From RFSX01 sp964567435 (GTDB lineage Bacteria > Bacteroidota > Bacteroidia > Chitinophagales > Saprospiraceae), in contig CAZMMQ010000042.1 in the NCBI GenBank assembly GCA_964567435.1, positions 1-31,252 of the forward strand: 31,252 bases of DNA. Reading direction: 5' to 3'. Under the pieces are notes generated by a model. That model did no database searches, was not told the DNA's origin, and was given only the letters and a program-made list of their open reading frames with translations. Each line of letters starts with the position of its first letter. The stretch's first letter is position 1. A program made the translations under genes and the position numbers. Of the stretch, positions 1 to 7,499 are shown one piece after another.

Positions 1-1771
1 GAATCTGTCAATGACGAGATCACCGTCAGAATCGTCTACGAAGGCCGTGCAGCCAAGATGGTTCTGGACGAAAACGTACTTAAAGAAATAGAAGGCTTTT
101 ATACTAGTGCTGTTGCGGAGGGTGCTTCAGAATATCATGTAGAGCAAAGTAAGAAGGAAAGCTCGAAGATGAATCTCGTTCTAGGAGACCCAGACCGTCT
201 TAAGGCTATAGCTAAAGATTTTGTCAAACATTATGAGACAAGAATAGCAGAAGGCTCTACGGTCAAAGGTAAGGCAATGTTTGTTTGTAGCAGTCGCCCT
301 ATAGCATATGCCTTTTATAAAGAAGTAATAGCCATACGTCCACTATGGGCTGAAGTGCTGGCTTGTGAGGAAGGTGCTGAGCTTACAGAAAAGGATAAGA
401 AGGATCTTATGCCTATGGAAAGAATCAAAATGATCATGACCAGAGGTAAAGATGATGAAAAGGATATGTATGATCTTCTAGGCGATAAAGCCTATCGTGT
501 AAAGCTGGATAGGCAGTTTAAAAATGAGAAGTCCAATTTTAAAATCGCTATCGTTGTGGATATGTGGTTGACTGGCTTTGATGTGCCTTTCCTCGATACG
601 ATGTATATAGATAAGCCTGTACAGAAGCACAACTTGATCCAAACAATCTCTAGAGTCAATAGGAAGTATGCAGGTAAAGGGAAAGGCTTAATCGTAGATT
701 ATATAGGCATCAAGAAAGAAATGAACTTGGCCTTGGCCATCTATAATAATGTGGATGCTCAGAATTTTGAAGACATAACGCAGTCTGTCAAAGTTGTGAA
801 GGATCACTTAGACTTACTAGTTAGATTCTTTCACGGCTTTGATACATCGGGATACTTCAGTGAGGCTTCTCTTGATCAATTGAAATGTCTTAATCAATCC
901 TCAGAATATGTCTTAGAAACTGAAAAGAAGAAGAAACGCTTTATGGATATGGTGAAGCGTCTGAAGTCAGCCTATGATATTTGTTGCGGTAATGAAGCGC
1001 TTACAGAGACTGAGAAAGACCATATCCACTTCTATCTAGCCATAAGATCTATAGTCTATAAACTAACCAAAGGAGAGGCCCCAGACACTGCTCAGATGAA
1101 TACTTATGTTCAAGAGAAGGTAGGTTGCTGCTGCCTTACAGAGTGATGGCATAGAAGAGATTATCAAACTAGGAAACGAAGGCGGCAATGAGCAAGATAT
1201 ATTTGATGTTGACTACTTAGCCAATATCGACAAAATAAAGCTACCTAATACCAAAATTCAGTTATTGCAGAAGCTCCTAGCTAAGGCTATCGGCGAGATG
1301 AAGAAGGTCAATCGAGTGCAAGGAATAGAATTTTCCAAGAAGATGAAATCTGTCGTTGATCGCTATAATGAAAGAAAAGATAATGAGTACACAGGTGAAG
1401 AATTCGAAACAATAGCGTCAGAATTAACTAACCTCATATGGGACATCAAAAACGAGTTTGCTTCTGGCGATGATCTAGGAATCGACTTCGAAGAAAAGGC
1501 CTTCTATGATATTCTAAAGTCATTAGCTGTTAAGTATGATTTTGCTTACTCTCAAGACAAGCTATTATATCTAGCCAAAGAAGTAAAAAAGATTGTAGAT
1601 GATAAGGCAAAGTATACCGACTGGAGCAAGCGAAATGACATCAAGGCCGAACTGAAAGTTGATCTGATTATTCTCTTAGGAAACAATGACTACCCACCAG
1701 TCGCTAATGATGAAGCTTACCAGGAGATTTTTGAGCAGGCGGAGAATTTTAAGAAGAATAGGGGGAGGTAG
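1..1771 (+). pseudogene. hsdR: Type I restriction enzyme R subunit, 3' part, frameshifted
   Basis: This is the motor and C-terminal part of a type I restriction endonuclease R subunit, the ATP-dependent translocase/nuclease that works with HsdM and HsdS. The reading frame is already open at base 1 (ESVNDEITVRIVYEGRAAK), so the nuclease and first helicase domains lie outside the window. SF2 helicase motifs are clear: TGFDVP near 571-588 and QTISRVNRKY near 640-669. The frame then breaks: AGGT at 1118-1121 is repeated at 1122-1125, which leads to a TGA at 1144. Removing one AGGT gives QEKVAAALQSDGIEEI and runs without a stop through LPNTKIQLLQKLLAKAIGEM to the TAG at 1769, a typical HsdR C-terminus (DUF3387-like). 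Family assignment is secure. Whether the duplication is biological or a read error cannot be told from sequence alone. As written, the product loses about the last 210 residues. Confidence 0.9.
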
Positions 1772-1783
1772 AACTGGGTAGAA

Positions 1784-1930
1784 ATGACTAGGACAGAGAT
1801 ATATCGAGTTACACATTTGGAAAATATACCTCCTATTATGGAGTATGGTGTTACTCGTAAGTCCTCATTAGACAAAAACCCGAGAATCACTCCTATAAAG
1901 GAGGTGCCAGAGGAGATAGAGGGGAAGTGA
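1784..1930 (+). pseudogene. DarT-like (DUF4433) toxin, N-terminal remnant
   Basis: A 48-residue open frame starts 12 bases after the hsdR stop. It begins MTRTEIYRVTHLENIPPIM and continues EYGVTRKSSLDKNPRITPI. This resembles the extreme N-terminus of DUF4433/DarT proteins (pattern IYxITHxxNxPxIxxYGxxHKxSxxxNP). DarT is a toxin that ADP-ribosylates single-stranded DNA. Full-length proteins have about 200 residues; this one stops at a TGA directly before the minus-strand gene's 3' end, so the catalytic region is absent. The call is strengthened by a DarG-like C-terminal fragment on the same strand about 1.1 kb downstream, since darT normally precedes darG. Similarity was judged by eye on a short sequence. 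It could also be a chance small ORF, but the motif match makes that less likely. Confidence 0.6.
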
Positions 1931-1940
1931 TTATACTCGG

Positions 1941-2743
1941 TTAGCTCTTTATAAATTTTTTTATCTCGTCGATAAATTCTGGCATAGGCATTTTAGCTAT
2001 TTCATCAACTGCTATTTTCTCCGCAGTATTTTCATCGTAGTCTCCGTAGTACTTTTGGAATTTGCTTTCGAAGATCTCTTTTTGAAAATCATTATAAGTG
2101 AACCANNNNNNNNNNNNNNNNNNNNNNNNNNNNNNNNNNNNNNNNNNNNNNNNNNNNNNNNNNNNNNNNNNNNNNNNNNNNNNNNNNNNNNNNNNNNNNN
2201 NNNNNACTTTTGGAATTTGCTTTCGAAGATCTCTTTTTGAAAATCATTATAAGTGAACCATATTTTCATAGGTCCATCGAGATTTCTAAGCCCGACAGTT
2301 TCTATGAACCAAGCTCTGACAGCATATATAAGATCCTCGACTTGATTATTGTGATTCTTTATGTCAATGCCATTCAAATCTGAGATGGCTTTCATATAAT
2401 CATATTTCTCTTTTGCTAGAACAAGAAAGGCTTTTTTTGAATGTTTGGAATTATAAGTTTTACAACCGAAATCTGCTCCTAGCTCAAATGGCATATTGAA
2501 TCTGAAGAATTCATTTGCTTCTGTGGCTTGTATTCTAGATAGGTCATGAATGCCATATTTAGATTTAGAGATACAGTCTAGTATTTTTTGCAGCCTTACT
2601 CTTCCAGAGTCAGATTGTTCTAAAGAGAGCCTTGGTTGAAAATTGAAATATATAATAGTGTAAACTAGGGCTCTTAGAAGAGGTCTATATTCATCATCAA
2701 AAGGACAATTGATGAAAACATTCTTAGAATACTTCTTATGCAA
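1941..2743 (-). CDS. NDT/TIR-like Rossmann-fold protein, split by an assembly gap
   Basis: The start is ATG at 2743, and the protein begins MHKKYSKNVFINCPFDDEYR. Conserved-looking blocks are FINCPFDDEY, SDSGRVRLQKILDCI, KYGIHDLSR and MPFELGADFG. The ELG block after an N-terminal strand/aspartate motif recalls nucleoside 2-deoxyribosyltransferase and TIR-type folds, so a nucleotide- or NAD-processing role is possible, but this is inference. The gene contains 100 N flanked on both sides by the same 55 bases. Collapsing the gap and one copy restores one frame: after FESKFQK it reads YYGDYDENTAEKIAVDE and ends IKKFIKS at the TAA complementary to 1941-1943, giving 215 residues. Without the collapse the frame shifts after the gap and runs to a spurious end at 2012. 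It lies 12 bases downstream of the DUF2188 gene on the same strand, so the two probably form an operon. Confidence 0.7.
2051..2260. other. Assembly gap (100 N) between identical 55-bp overlaps
   Basis: Bases 2106-2205 are N. The 55 bases before the gap (2051-2105) equal the 55 bases after it (2206-2260). Adjacent de Bruijn-graph contigs share exactly one k-mer of overlap, so this looks like two contigs that abut (k = 55) and were scaffolded with a default 100-N spacer. Removing the gap plus one copy restores the overlapping gene's reading frame, which supports there being no missing sequence. Confidence 0.9.
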
Positions 2744-2755
2744 AATTATTAATAG

Positions 2756-2983
2756 TTATCCTTTAGGTGGATGAGGATCATTTCCGTATGAATTTCTATT
2801 TTGTATGGTGCCATCCTTCTTATGGATATATAATTCAGTTTTCTCTGATATACTTATTTTTCTTCCATATTTAATGGCTTCGTCTTTAGTGCTGAAGCTT
2901 TTAGATACCCTTGAGGCACCCGATTTCCTAACGGCCCAGCCTCCCCTTGCTTTTGATGGTACGACGTGATTAGATTTAGGCAT
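2756..2983 (-). CDS. DUF2188 domain protein
   Basis: A 75-residue protein that matches the small DUF2188 family along its whole length: HVVPSKARGGWAVRKSGASR, a middle SFSTKDEAIKYGRKI helix, and the characteristic end HKKDGTIQNRNSYGNDPHPP. Members are small basic proteins of unknown biochemical function, often found beside defence or mobile genes. It is the first gene of a minus-strand pair with the NDT/TIR-like gene. The pair sits exactly where the middle of a darT-darG locus would be expected. The ATG at 2983 is the only good start. Confidence 0.9.
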   Translation of the reverse strand: MPKSNHVVPSKARGGWAVRKSGASRVSKSFSTKDEAIKYGRKISISEKTELYIHKKDGTIQNRNSYGNDPHPPKG

Positions 2984-3015
2984 ACTTAGATTTATCTAAA
3001 TGAACTGATTTAATT

Positions 3016-3028
3016 GGAACTAAGTTCC
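3016..3028. promoter_or_regulatory. Perfect 6-1-6 dyad upstream of the DUF2188 operon
   Basis: GGAACTAAGTTCC is a perfect inverted repeat around one central base, 33 bases upstream of the DUF2188 start. It could be an operator for the minus-strand pair. No promoter hexamers were identified with confidence, and a dyad this short can occur by chance. Confidence 0.25.
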
Positions 3029-3032
3029 TTAA

Positions 3033-3584
3033 AATTATAGAGCTTTCTATCATAGAACAAAAGCCATCTATCTGACGCTTCTCAGACAATACGAATTGCT
3101 AGGAGAGCAGTTATCAACTTTAGTAGTACAGAAATTAGCTTATTTACTGCAGAGAAGTGGAGAGGATCTTAAGCTGAATTTTGAGAAAAGATATTATGGT
3201 CCATATGCATCTAATCTCAATAAAATGATTGAGGCTTTCAAGCCTCACTTTCTCAGTTACGATGGTGATTTATCTAAACCTCAAACTCATCTTCGCCTTA
3301 ATGACGATAAGTTAGAGCAAGTACAATACTATGTTCAAACGGAATTGACTTCAGATCAGAAATCTCGATTAGCTCAAATGCAGGCATTTATCGAAGGTTT
3401 TGAAAGTGGGTTCGGGTTAGAATTACTAGCCACTGTTACTTTTGCTTTAGATGCATGTCCGAGTTGTAGCAAAGACGAAATCACAAGTGAGATTCAGAAC
3501 TGGACATCTCGTAAACGTGAACTTATGACACCACACTTGATAAGTGTCTCTTACGATAGAGTGAAAGAATATTTGGAATTTTAA
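3033..3584 (+). pseudogene. DarG-like antitoxin, C-terminal remnant
   Basis: The frame opens after a stop at 3030-3032 and has no ATG near its beginning. The first residues already match the family's C-terminal domain: AIYLTLLRQYELLGEQL, then VVQKLAYLLQRSGEDLKLNF, RYYGPYASNLNKMIEAF and FESGFGLELLATVTFA. This arrangement (VQKLxYFLQxxGExLxLNFxKxxYGPY... GFETxxGLELLATV) is the region following the macrodomain in DarG/COG2110-type antitoxins. The macrodomain itself, which reverses DNA ADP-ribosylation, is missing. A TTG at 3096 could serve as a start but would give only a partial domain. Together with the DarT-like fragment at 1784 it indicates a darTG locus whose centre was replaced by the minus-strand DUF2188 pair. 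Confidence 0.7.
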
Positions 3585-3645
3585 GAATAATGCAACTTCG
3601 TACCTGAATAGCATTTCCTTCATTGCCATCACATTGTCTGAATAG

Positions 3646-4104
3646 GAAGCAACTCATCAGCTGAGACATGAATTCTGGATAAAACTCCTTGATAGATTTA
3701 AAGGGATAACTCCTATTTATCAAAGTATAAGTCCATCAAAAGATCACTAGCTCAGTTCTGGAGGCACTAATGTTTCAGGTGTTTACTATGCCTGTCTTGT
3801 TACCAGATCCTATGCTGGTATTGAGATAGGGATAGGTCGAGCTTCGAAAGAATTGAATAAAGAATTTTTTGATGAGCTCATCAAACATAAATCCGATATA
3901 GAAACAAATTTTGGTAAGCCTTTGGCGTGGGAGAGACTTGATGACAAAAAAATGAGCCGACTAGCCTATCGCAATAAAGAACTCAGCATATTCGAAAGAG
4001 AGGATTGGGATGACATGCTCGATTTTTTTGTGAAAGAAATGGTTTTATTTGAGAAGGTGATGCGAGATGTTCTGAAAGTGGTAAAGCAGGAGATTAATGC
4101 CTGA
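3646..4104 (+). pseudogene. DUF4268 protein, C-terminal remnant with an internal stop
   Basis: One frame carries the C-terminal half of a DUF4268 protein: LRHEFWIKLLDRFKG, then SPSKDH, a TAG at 3748-3750, then LSSGGTNVSGVYYACLV, GIEIGIGRASKELNKEFFDE, FGKPLAWERLDDKKMSR and a C-terminal helix. The TAG falls where relatives have Trp (SPSKDHW), so a single TGG-to-TAG change explains the break. A second stop at 3643-3645 bounds the remnant upstream. DUF4268 domains occur in restriction-like or uncharacterised proteins linked to defence loci. The piece from 3853 could still be translated from a TTG but would be a fragment. Confidence 0.7.
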
Positions 4105-4152
4105 AAAATTCACAGTTTAGGATGGGCAACTAGACCACGTCCATATATGCGG

Positions 4153-4179
4153 AAAAGCCTGACTTATGGTGAGGCTTTT
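4153..4179. terminator. Candidate hairpin terminator
   Basis: AAAAGCCT and AGGCTTTT form a perfect 8-bp stem around an 11-base loop. The A-run and T-run at its edges make it plausible as a terminator in either direction, between the DUF4268 remnant (plus strand) and the end of the secreted-protein gene (minus strand). The rest of 4105-4313 shows no gene. Confidence 0.5.
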
Positions 4180-4313
4180 GAGGTCTTACTATAGAACATA
4201 ACTTAATAATCGATAATCCCTTAATTTACAAGTACTGTAGAATTGGGTACACTAATAAGTGCACTCCTCTATATTGAACTTAATTAATGAAAATGAGCTT
4301 CAATTCTTCTACC

Positions 4314-6782
4314 TCAACTTCTAGTCACAGTAATACCAAAACAACTGTTAGGATTACATTCAAATGGCACCAATCCCATATCAAAGGTATGATTAGTACT
4401 ATCCGCAGTAATGCTGATAATAGGAAAAGTGCCTATTGATGGTAGAGTCATTTCAGTAGCATCTGAATCATTAAAATCAGGATGGGTACCCATACCCGTA
4501 TCTGCTATTGTCAATGAATAGGGGTCACCATTTGCCGTTATCACAGCTGTATTGGGGTCATAAGCATCTGCAGCAAAAACGATGAAATACGAAGAGTCTA
4601 ATTCTACTTCCGTAAATCCAGTTTCCCAGGTCTCATCGAGGTCAGCATCAGTCGAAAAATAATATTCTCCTTCGGCATCAGTCATGGTGGTCGCTACCAA
4701 TACCGGTGTGCCATTAGTAGGCTGATTATAGAGCATAACTGTCATGCTTGATACTGGGGTTTCGCAGGGGTCTTGTATGCCATCTTCATTGTCATCTATC
4801 CAAACATAATTACCCACCTGTATAGGTGGAAGGGCACATAGAATCTCTAAATCACCCAAGCCCACACCTTTGCCTAAAGTGGTATTAGGGAGATCCGTAT
4901 CGTAGATTTGATAACCATTCCGCGTTCGTTGTCCTGTCTCTAAGTCCAGAGAGATCACACCACCTGTACTAAAATTGGGTGCTCCTGTAACAGGGTCATA
5001 GGCTGTTGTGATGACTTCGCCTCTTCCTGGGATAAGGGCTAGCCCTCCTGTTGTAATCTCTGGATGACCAGGAAAATAACTTAATCCTGTGCCGTCTATG
5101 CCACCATTATCATGAAAGTAATCACCATCAAAGAATTCTCCTTCTTTTGCCAATACGCCACCAAAGTTTGTGACATATCCCTGGTTGTCAAAAGTATTAA
5201 TAGCTAAACCGCTACTCGTAGAACAACCAGATGCCACACTTTCTATTTCCCAACCAGTCGCTGCGGTACAAGCTTTGAGAATATCTCCGCCACTATATAT
5301 TGAGAGCTTTGTTGTCCCTACTGGTCCGTAGTTACCTTCACCATACTGAAATCCCGTGCGGTCTGTAAATCCCAAAATCATATCACCATTGGCGTCAAAT
5401 TCTATGCCTGTAAGCAAAGGCGTAGGGTAGGCCACATTACCATCGTCGCAGGTTGCAGGCATTACGCTAAGCCATGGTCTCCAAGAATCTATTTGATCAC
5501 AATTTCCTGAATAATGGAAGGGCGCTTCTCTGGGATAGTCCAGAGGGAAACTTAGGACGTTTGTAAATGCGGCACCATCTAATCGATATACTGTCGCGGA
5601 TAGATTTTCTGCGCCAGAATTATCTGAAAGGTCAGCAGGGTTGCCAGAAGCACTGCCATCACAAGTCACACCGACAAAAATCTCTCCCTCCATTTCTGCA
5701 ATGGCCCAAGGACGAGCCTCTCCCAAAACGCAACCGGGATCGGGAATAGGAAAACTGCCTACCAGTTGTTTGGTGCTTGTACTAATGGCGTACAAGGTTT
5801 TATCATACAGATTGACAACGTATAAGGTCTCTTCGTCTTCACTTAATTCTATATCTCCAAGACCGACCTTGCCTACATCCTGAAAAGCAGTTGCATCATT
5901 CTGAGATCCCTGATCTAGTTCTCTTGTTATGTTATCTAGGTACTGGGGATTTGCGGTAATATTGCTGACAGGTATGCCTAAGTCGTCTGTCAATTCTATC
6001 CAAGTTGCACCATTAGGGCTTCCCGAGAATGGATCTACCAAATAGATCGCATCCAAACCATCTGGGCCAAGCCCAACATGCCCTTTCAATACTGCTGAGA
6101 TATATAACATCTCTGTTTCTCTTGCATAGGCTACCCCCCACAATGAACCAGCCACCTGGGACTCCGTTATTGTTGCCTTATCCTGAGGAGCCGTACCCTC
6201 ATTGTTATATGAGAAACTGACGAGTACATCTTCATTTGGCAATAGATTAGAGACGTAACATGGTGTGACAACCGTAGGATTGTCCTGACAAAAGAAGATG
6301 GGATCAATAATGCCAAAATCTACATCACAAGAGATAGCATCTACAAATTGTGTTTCTGTACCATTATCTATACCTTCTATAGAGGGTTCAAATCGCTCAG
6401 GAATATTACTGAATTCTATCCTGTAGGGATCGCCGTTGATGATGCTAGGGTCTGTAAATTGGTAGTCTCCATTAGAATCTGTCATAACAGTTTCTATCAG
6501 AACGCTAGACCCATCTGGAGCACAGCCAAATATTTGTACTACCAGGCCTTCCATTCCAGCTTCAGCATCATCTGTGCCATTACCATTTACATCATTAAAT
6601 ACTTTACCACCCATCTGACCACTGAGACACGGCACAAGAAGAGCTAAGGGGGCTGCCTCTGTACACGTTTCTAATTCTTTGCCGACCTTAACTCCAGTCG
6701 TATAGTTGTCTTCAATGTTTTTGGTAAAGGCCTTAGGTATGACCAATAAGAGTAAGACCCCAAGAAAATACTTCATTTCCAT
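4314..6782 (-). CDS. Secreted SdrD B-like domain protein with propeller-like centre
   Basis: An 822-residue export protein. Residues 1-21 look like a Sec signal peptide (MEMKYFLGVLLLLVIPKAFT). An SdrD B-like/CNA-B-type beta-sandwich covers about 56-165 (GGKVFNDVNGNGTDDAEAGM, TDSNGDYQF). The middle, about 185-645, has repeated strand patterns such as LYVVNLYDKTLYAIST and LGDIELSEDEETLYVVN, resembling a beta-propeller. A second SdrD B-like domain covers about 655-806 (VGNYVWIDDNEDGIQDPCET). Asp/Asn-rich loops in both domains could bind calcium. Relatives are cell-surface or secreted proteins in Saprospiraceae-type bacteria. The protein ends abruptly at CFGITVTRS with no recognisable type IX sorting domain or LPXTG, so it may be a shortened version of a longer repeat protein. 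The start is well supported by the signal peptide. Confidence 0.8.
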   Translation of the reverse strand: MEMKYFLGVLLLLVIPKAFTKNIEDNYTTGVKVGKELETCTEAAPLALLVPCLSGQMGGKVFNDVNGNGTDDAEAGMEGLVVQIFGCAPDGSSVLIETVMTDSNGDYQFTDPSIINGDPYRIEFSNIPERFEPSIEGIDNGTETQFVDAISCDVDFGIIDPIFFCQDNPTVVTPCYVSNLLPNEDVLVSFSYNNEGTAPQDKATITESQVAGSLWGVAYARETEMLYISAVLKGHVGLGPDGLDAIYLVDPFSGSPNGATWIELTDDLGIPVSNITANPQYLDNITRELDQGSQNDATAFQDVGKVGLGDIELSEDEETLYVVNLYDKTLYAISTSTKQLVGSFPIPDPGCVLGEARPWAIAEMEGEIFVGVTCDGSASGNPADLSDNSGAENLSATVYRLDGAAFTNVLSFPLDYPREAPFHYSGNCDQIDSWRPWLSVMPATCDDGNVAYPTPLLTGIEFDANGDMILGFTDRTGFQYGEGNYGPVGTTKLSIYSGGDILKACTAATGWEIESVASGCSTSSGLAINTFDNQGYVTNFGGVLAKEGEFFDGDYFHDNGGIDGTGLSYFPGHPEITTGGLALIPGRGEVITTAYDPVTGAPNFSTGGVISLDLETGQRTRNGYQIYDTDLPNTTLGKGVGLGDLEILCALPPIQVGNYVWIDDNEDGIQDPCETPVSSMTVMLYNQPTNGTPVLVATTMTDAEGEYYFSTDADLDETWETGFTEVELDSSYFIVFAADAYDPNTAVITANGDPYSLTIADTGMGTHPDFNDSDATEMTLPSIGTFPIISITADSTNHTFDMGLVPFECNPNSCFGITVTRS

Positions 6783-6835
6783 GTTTTAGATTGTCTTCAA
6801 TGTTTTGCATCTAGCCATACAATTGGACCTACAAT

Positions 6836-6856
6836 TAATGATTAGCCTAATCATTA
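6836..6856. promoter_or_regulatory. Perfect 10-1-10 dyad upstream of the secreted-protein gene
   Basis: TAATGATTAG, one base, then CTAATCATTA. The dyad begins 54 bases upstream of the start of the minus-strand SdrD B-like gene, a reasonable place for an operator. The regulator is unknown. Confidence 0.45.
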
Positions 6857-6971
6857 GTACCAATTAAGCACACCAGCCTTGTTTAATCAACAATTTAAAT
6901 GCCTTTTATAGGGTATAGGGCAGTGGAGTATAGACTCTATATGAGTCTTAGTTGTTAATTGTAAAATTAAT

Positions 6972-6997
6972 ACATATTGTAAAAATATACAATATGT
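6972..6997. promoter_or_regulatory. Perfect 10-6-10 inverted repeat
   Basis: ACATATTGTA, a six-base A/T spacer, then TACAATATGT. It is too A/T-rich to be a convincing terminator and lacks a T-run, so an operator or a small cruciform is more likely. It lies in the middle of the region between divergent genes. Confidence 0.45.
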
Positions 6998-7375
6998 TAA
7001 AATTGACTTGACGATTTCTTTGTTGGTCATCTATCCCATGGTTTTTCATTAGATGATGAAATCTTTCTCAATCGACAGGTAAAAGGGTGGTTGAAAGGAC
7101 GGCCTTTAGCCATTTTAGCTAAGGCGGTTTTAAATGACGTTAAGAACAATGGCCGTTGTCTGACGACTGTAAGGAGGAGTTTGGTGCTTGTTTAGCTATT
7201 AAAAGTTGAGTTAACTAGATTCTAAATGTGGAGACTGCTTATTTTCGATTACAGTTTAGCATACTAACTATGTGTAGATCTAGAGCATCTCAGATGTGCT
7301 ATTCTGAAAATTAAAATCAACCATACTTTTCCACACACCTTGCATTTCTCCTTTCTATATCTCATATTTGACTGA

Positions 7376-7390
7376 TATATCGGCGATATA
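7376..7390. promoter_or_regulatory. 7-1-7 dyad upstream of dnaE; possible SOS operator
   Basis: TATATCG, G, CGATATA, about 110 bases upstream of the dnaE start. Mutasome polymerases are commonly under LexA control, so this is a candidate damage-response operator. I do not know the LexA box of this lineage, so the assignment is inference from position and symmetry only. Confidence 0.3.
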
Positions 7391-7499
7391 ATGTCGATAA
7401 TATCAACATATCTCTGAATTCAGTACCTCAGAGAGTCCATTTTATAAGTATAAGAAGTATCGTAAGCCAGTAGGCTAAGGCTTCATCGCCTCCGCTCTC

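Larger units (their letters stand above)
6783..7499. other. 717-bp intergenic region between divergent genes
   Basis: No convincing coding sequence on either strand. It carries the upstream regions of the secreted-protein gene and of dnaE, and three perfect dyads listed separately. A short open stretch near 7077-7195 (containing WLKGRPLAILAKAVLNDV) has no start codon and no family I recognise. It may be a remnant or chance. Confidence 0.6.

Noticed and set aside
1784..1930. Translated small protein of the type I restriction operon
   Set aside because: The sequence matches the start of DUF4433/DarT and stops exactly at the inserted pair; a remnant is the simpler reading.
5567..6647. Several plus-strand frames inside the SdrD B-like gene
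   Set aside because: They are antisense shadows of a long coherent secreted-protein frame and lack motifs.
7077..7195. Possible coding remnant (WLKGRPLAILAKAV)
   Set aside because: No start codon, no family match by eye, and bounded by stops; not enough to call a gene.
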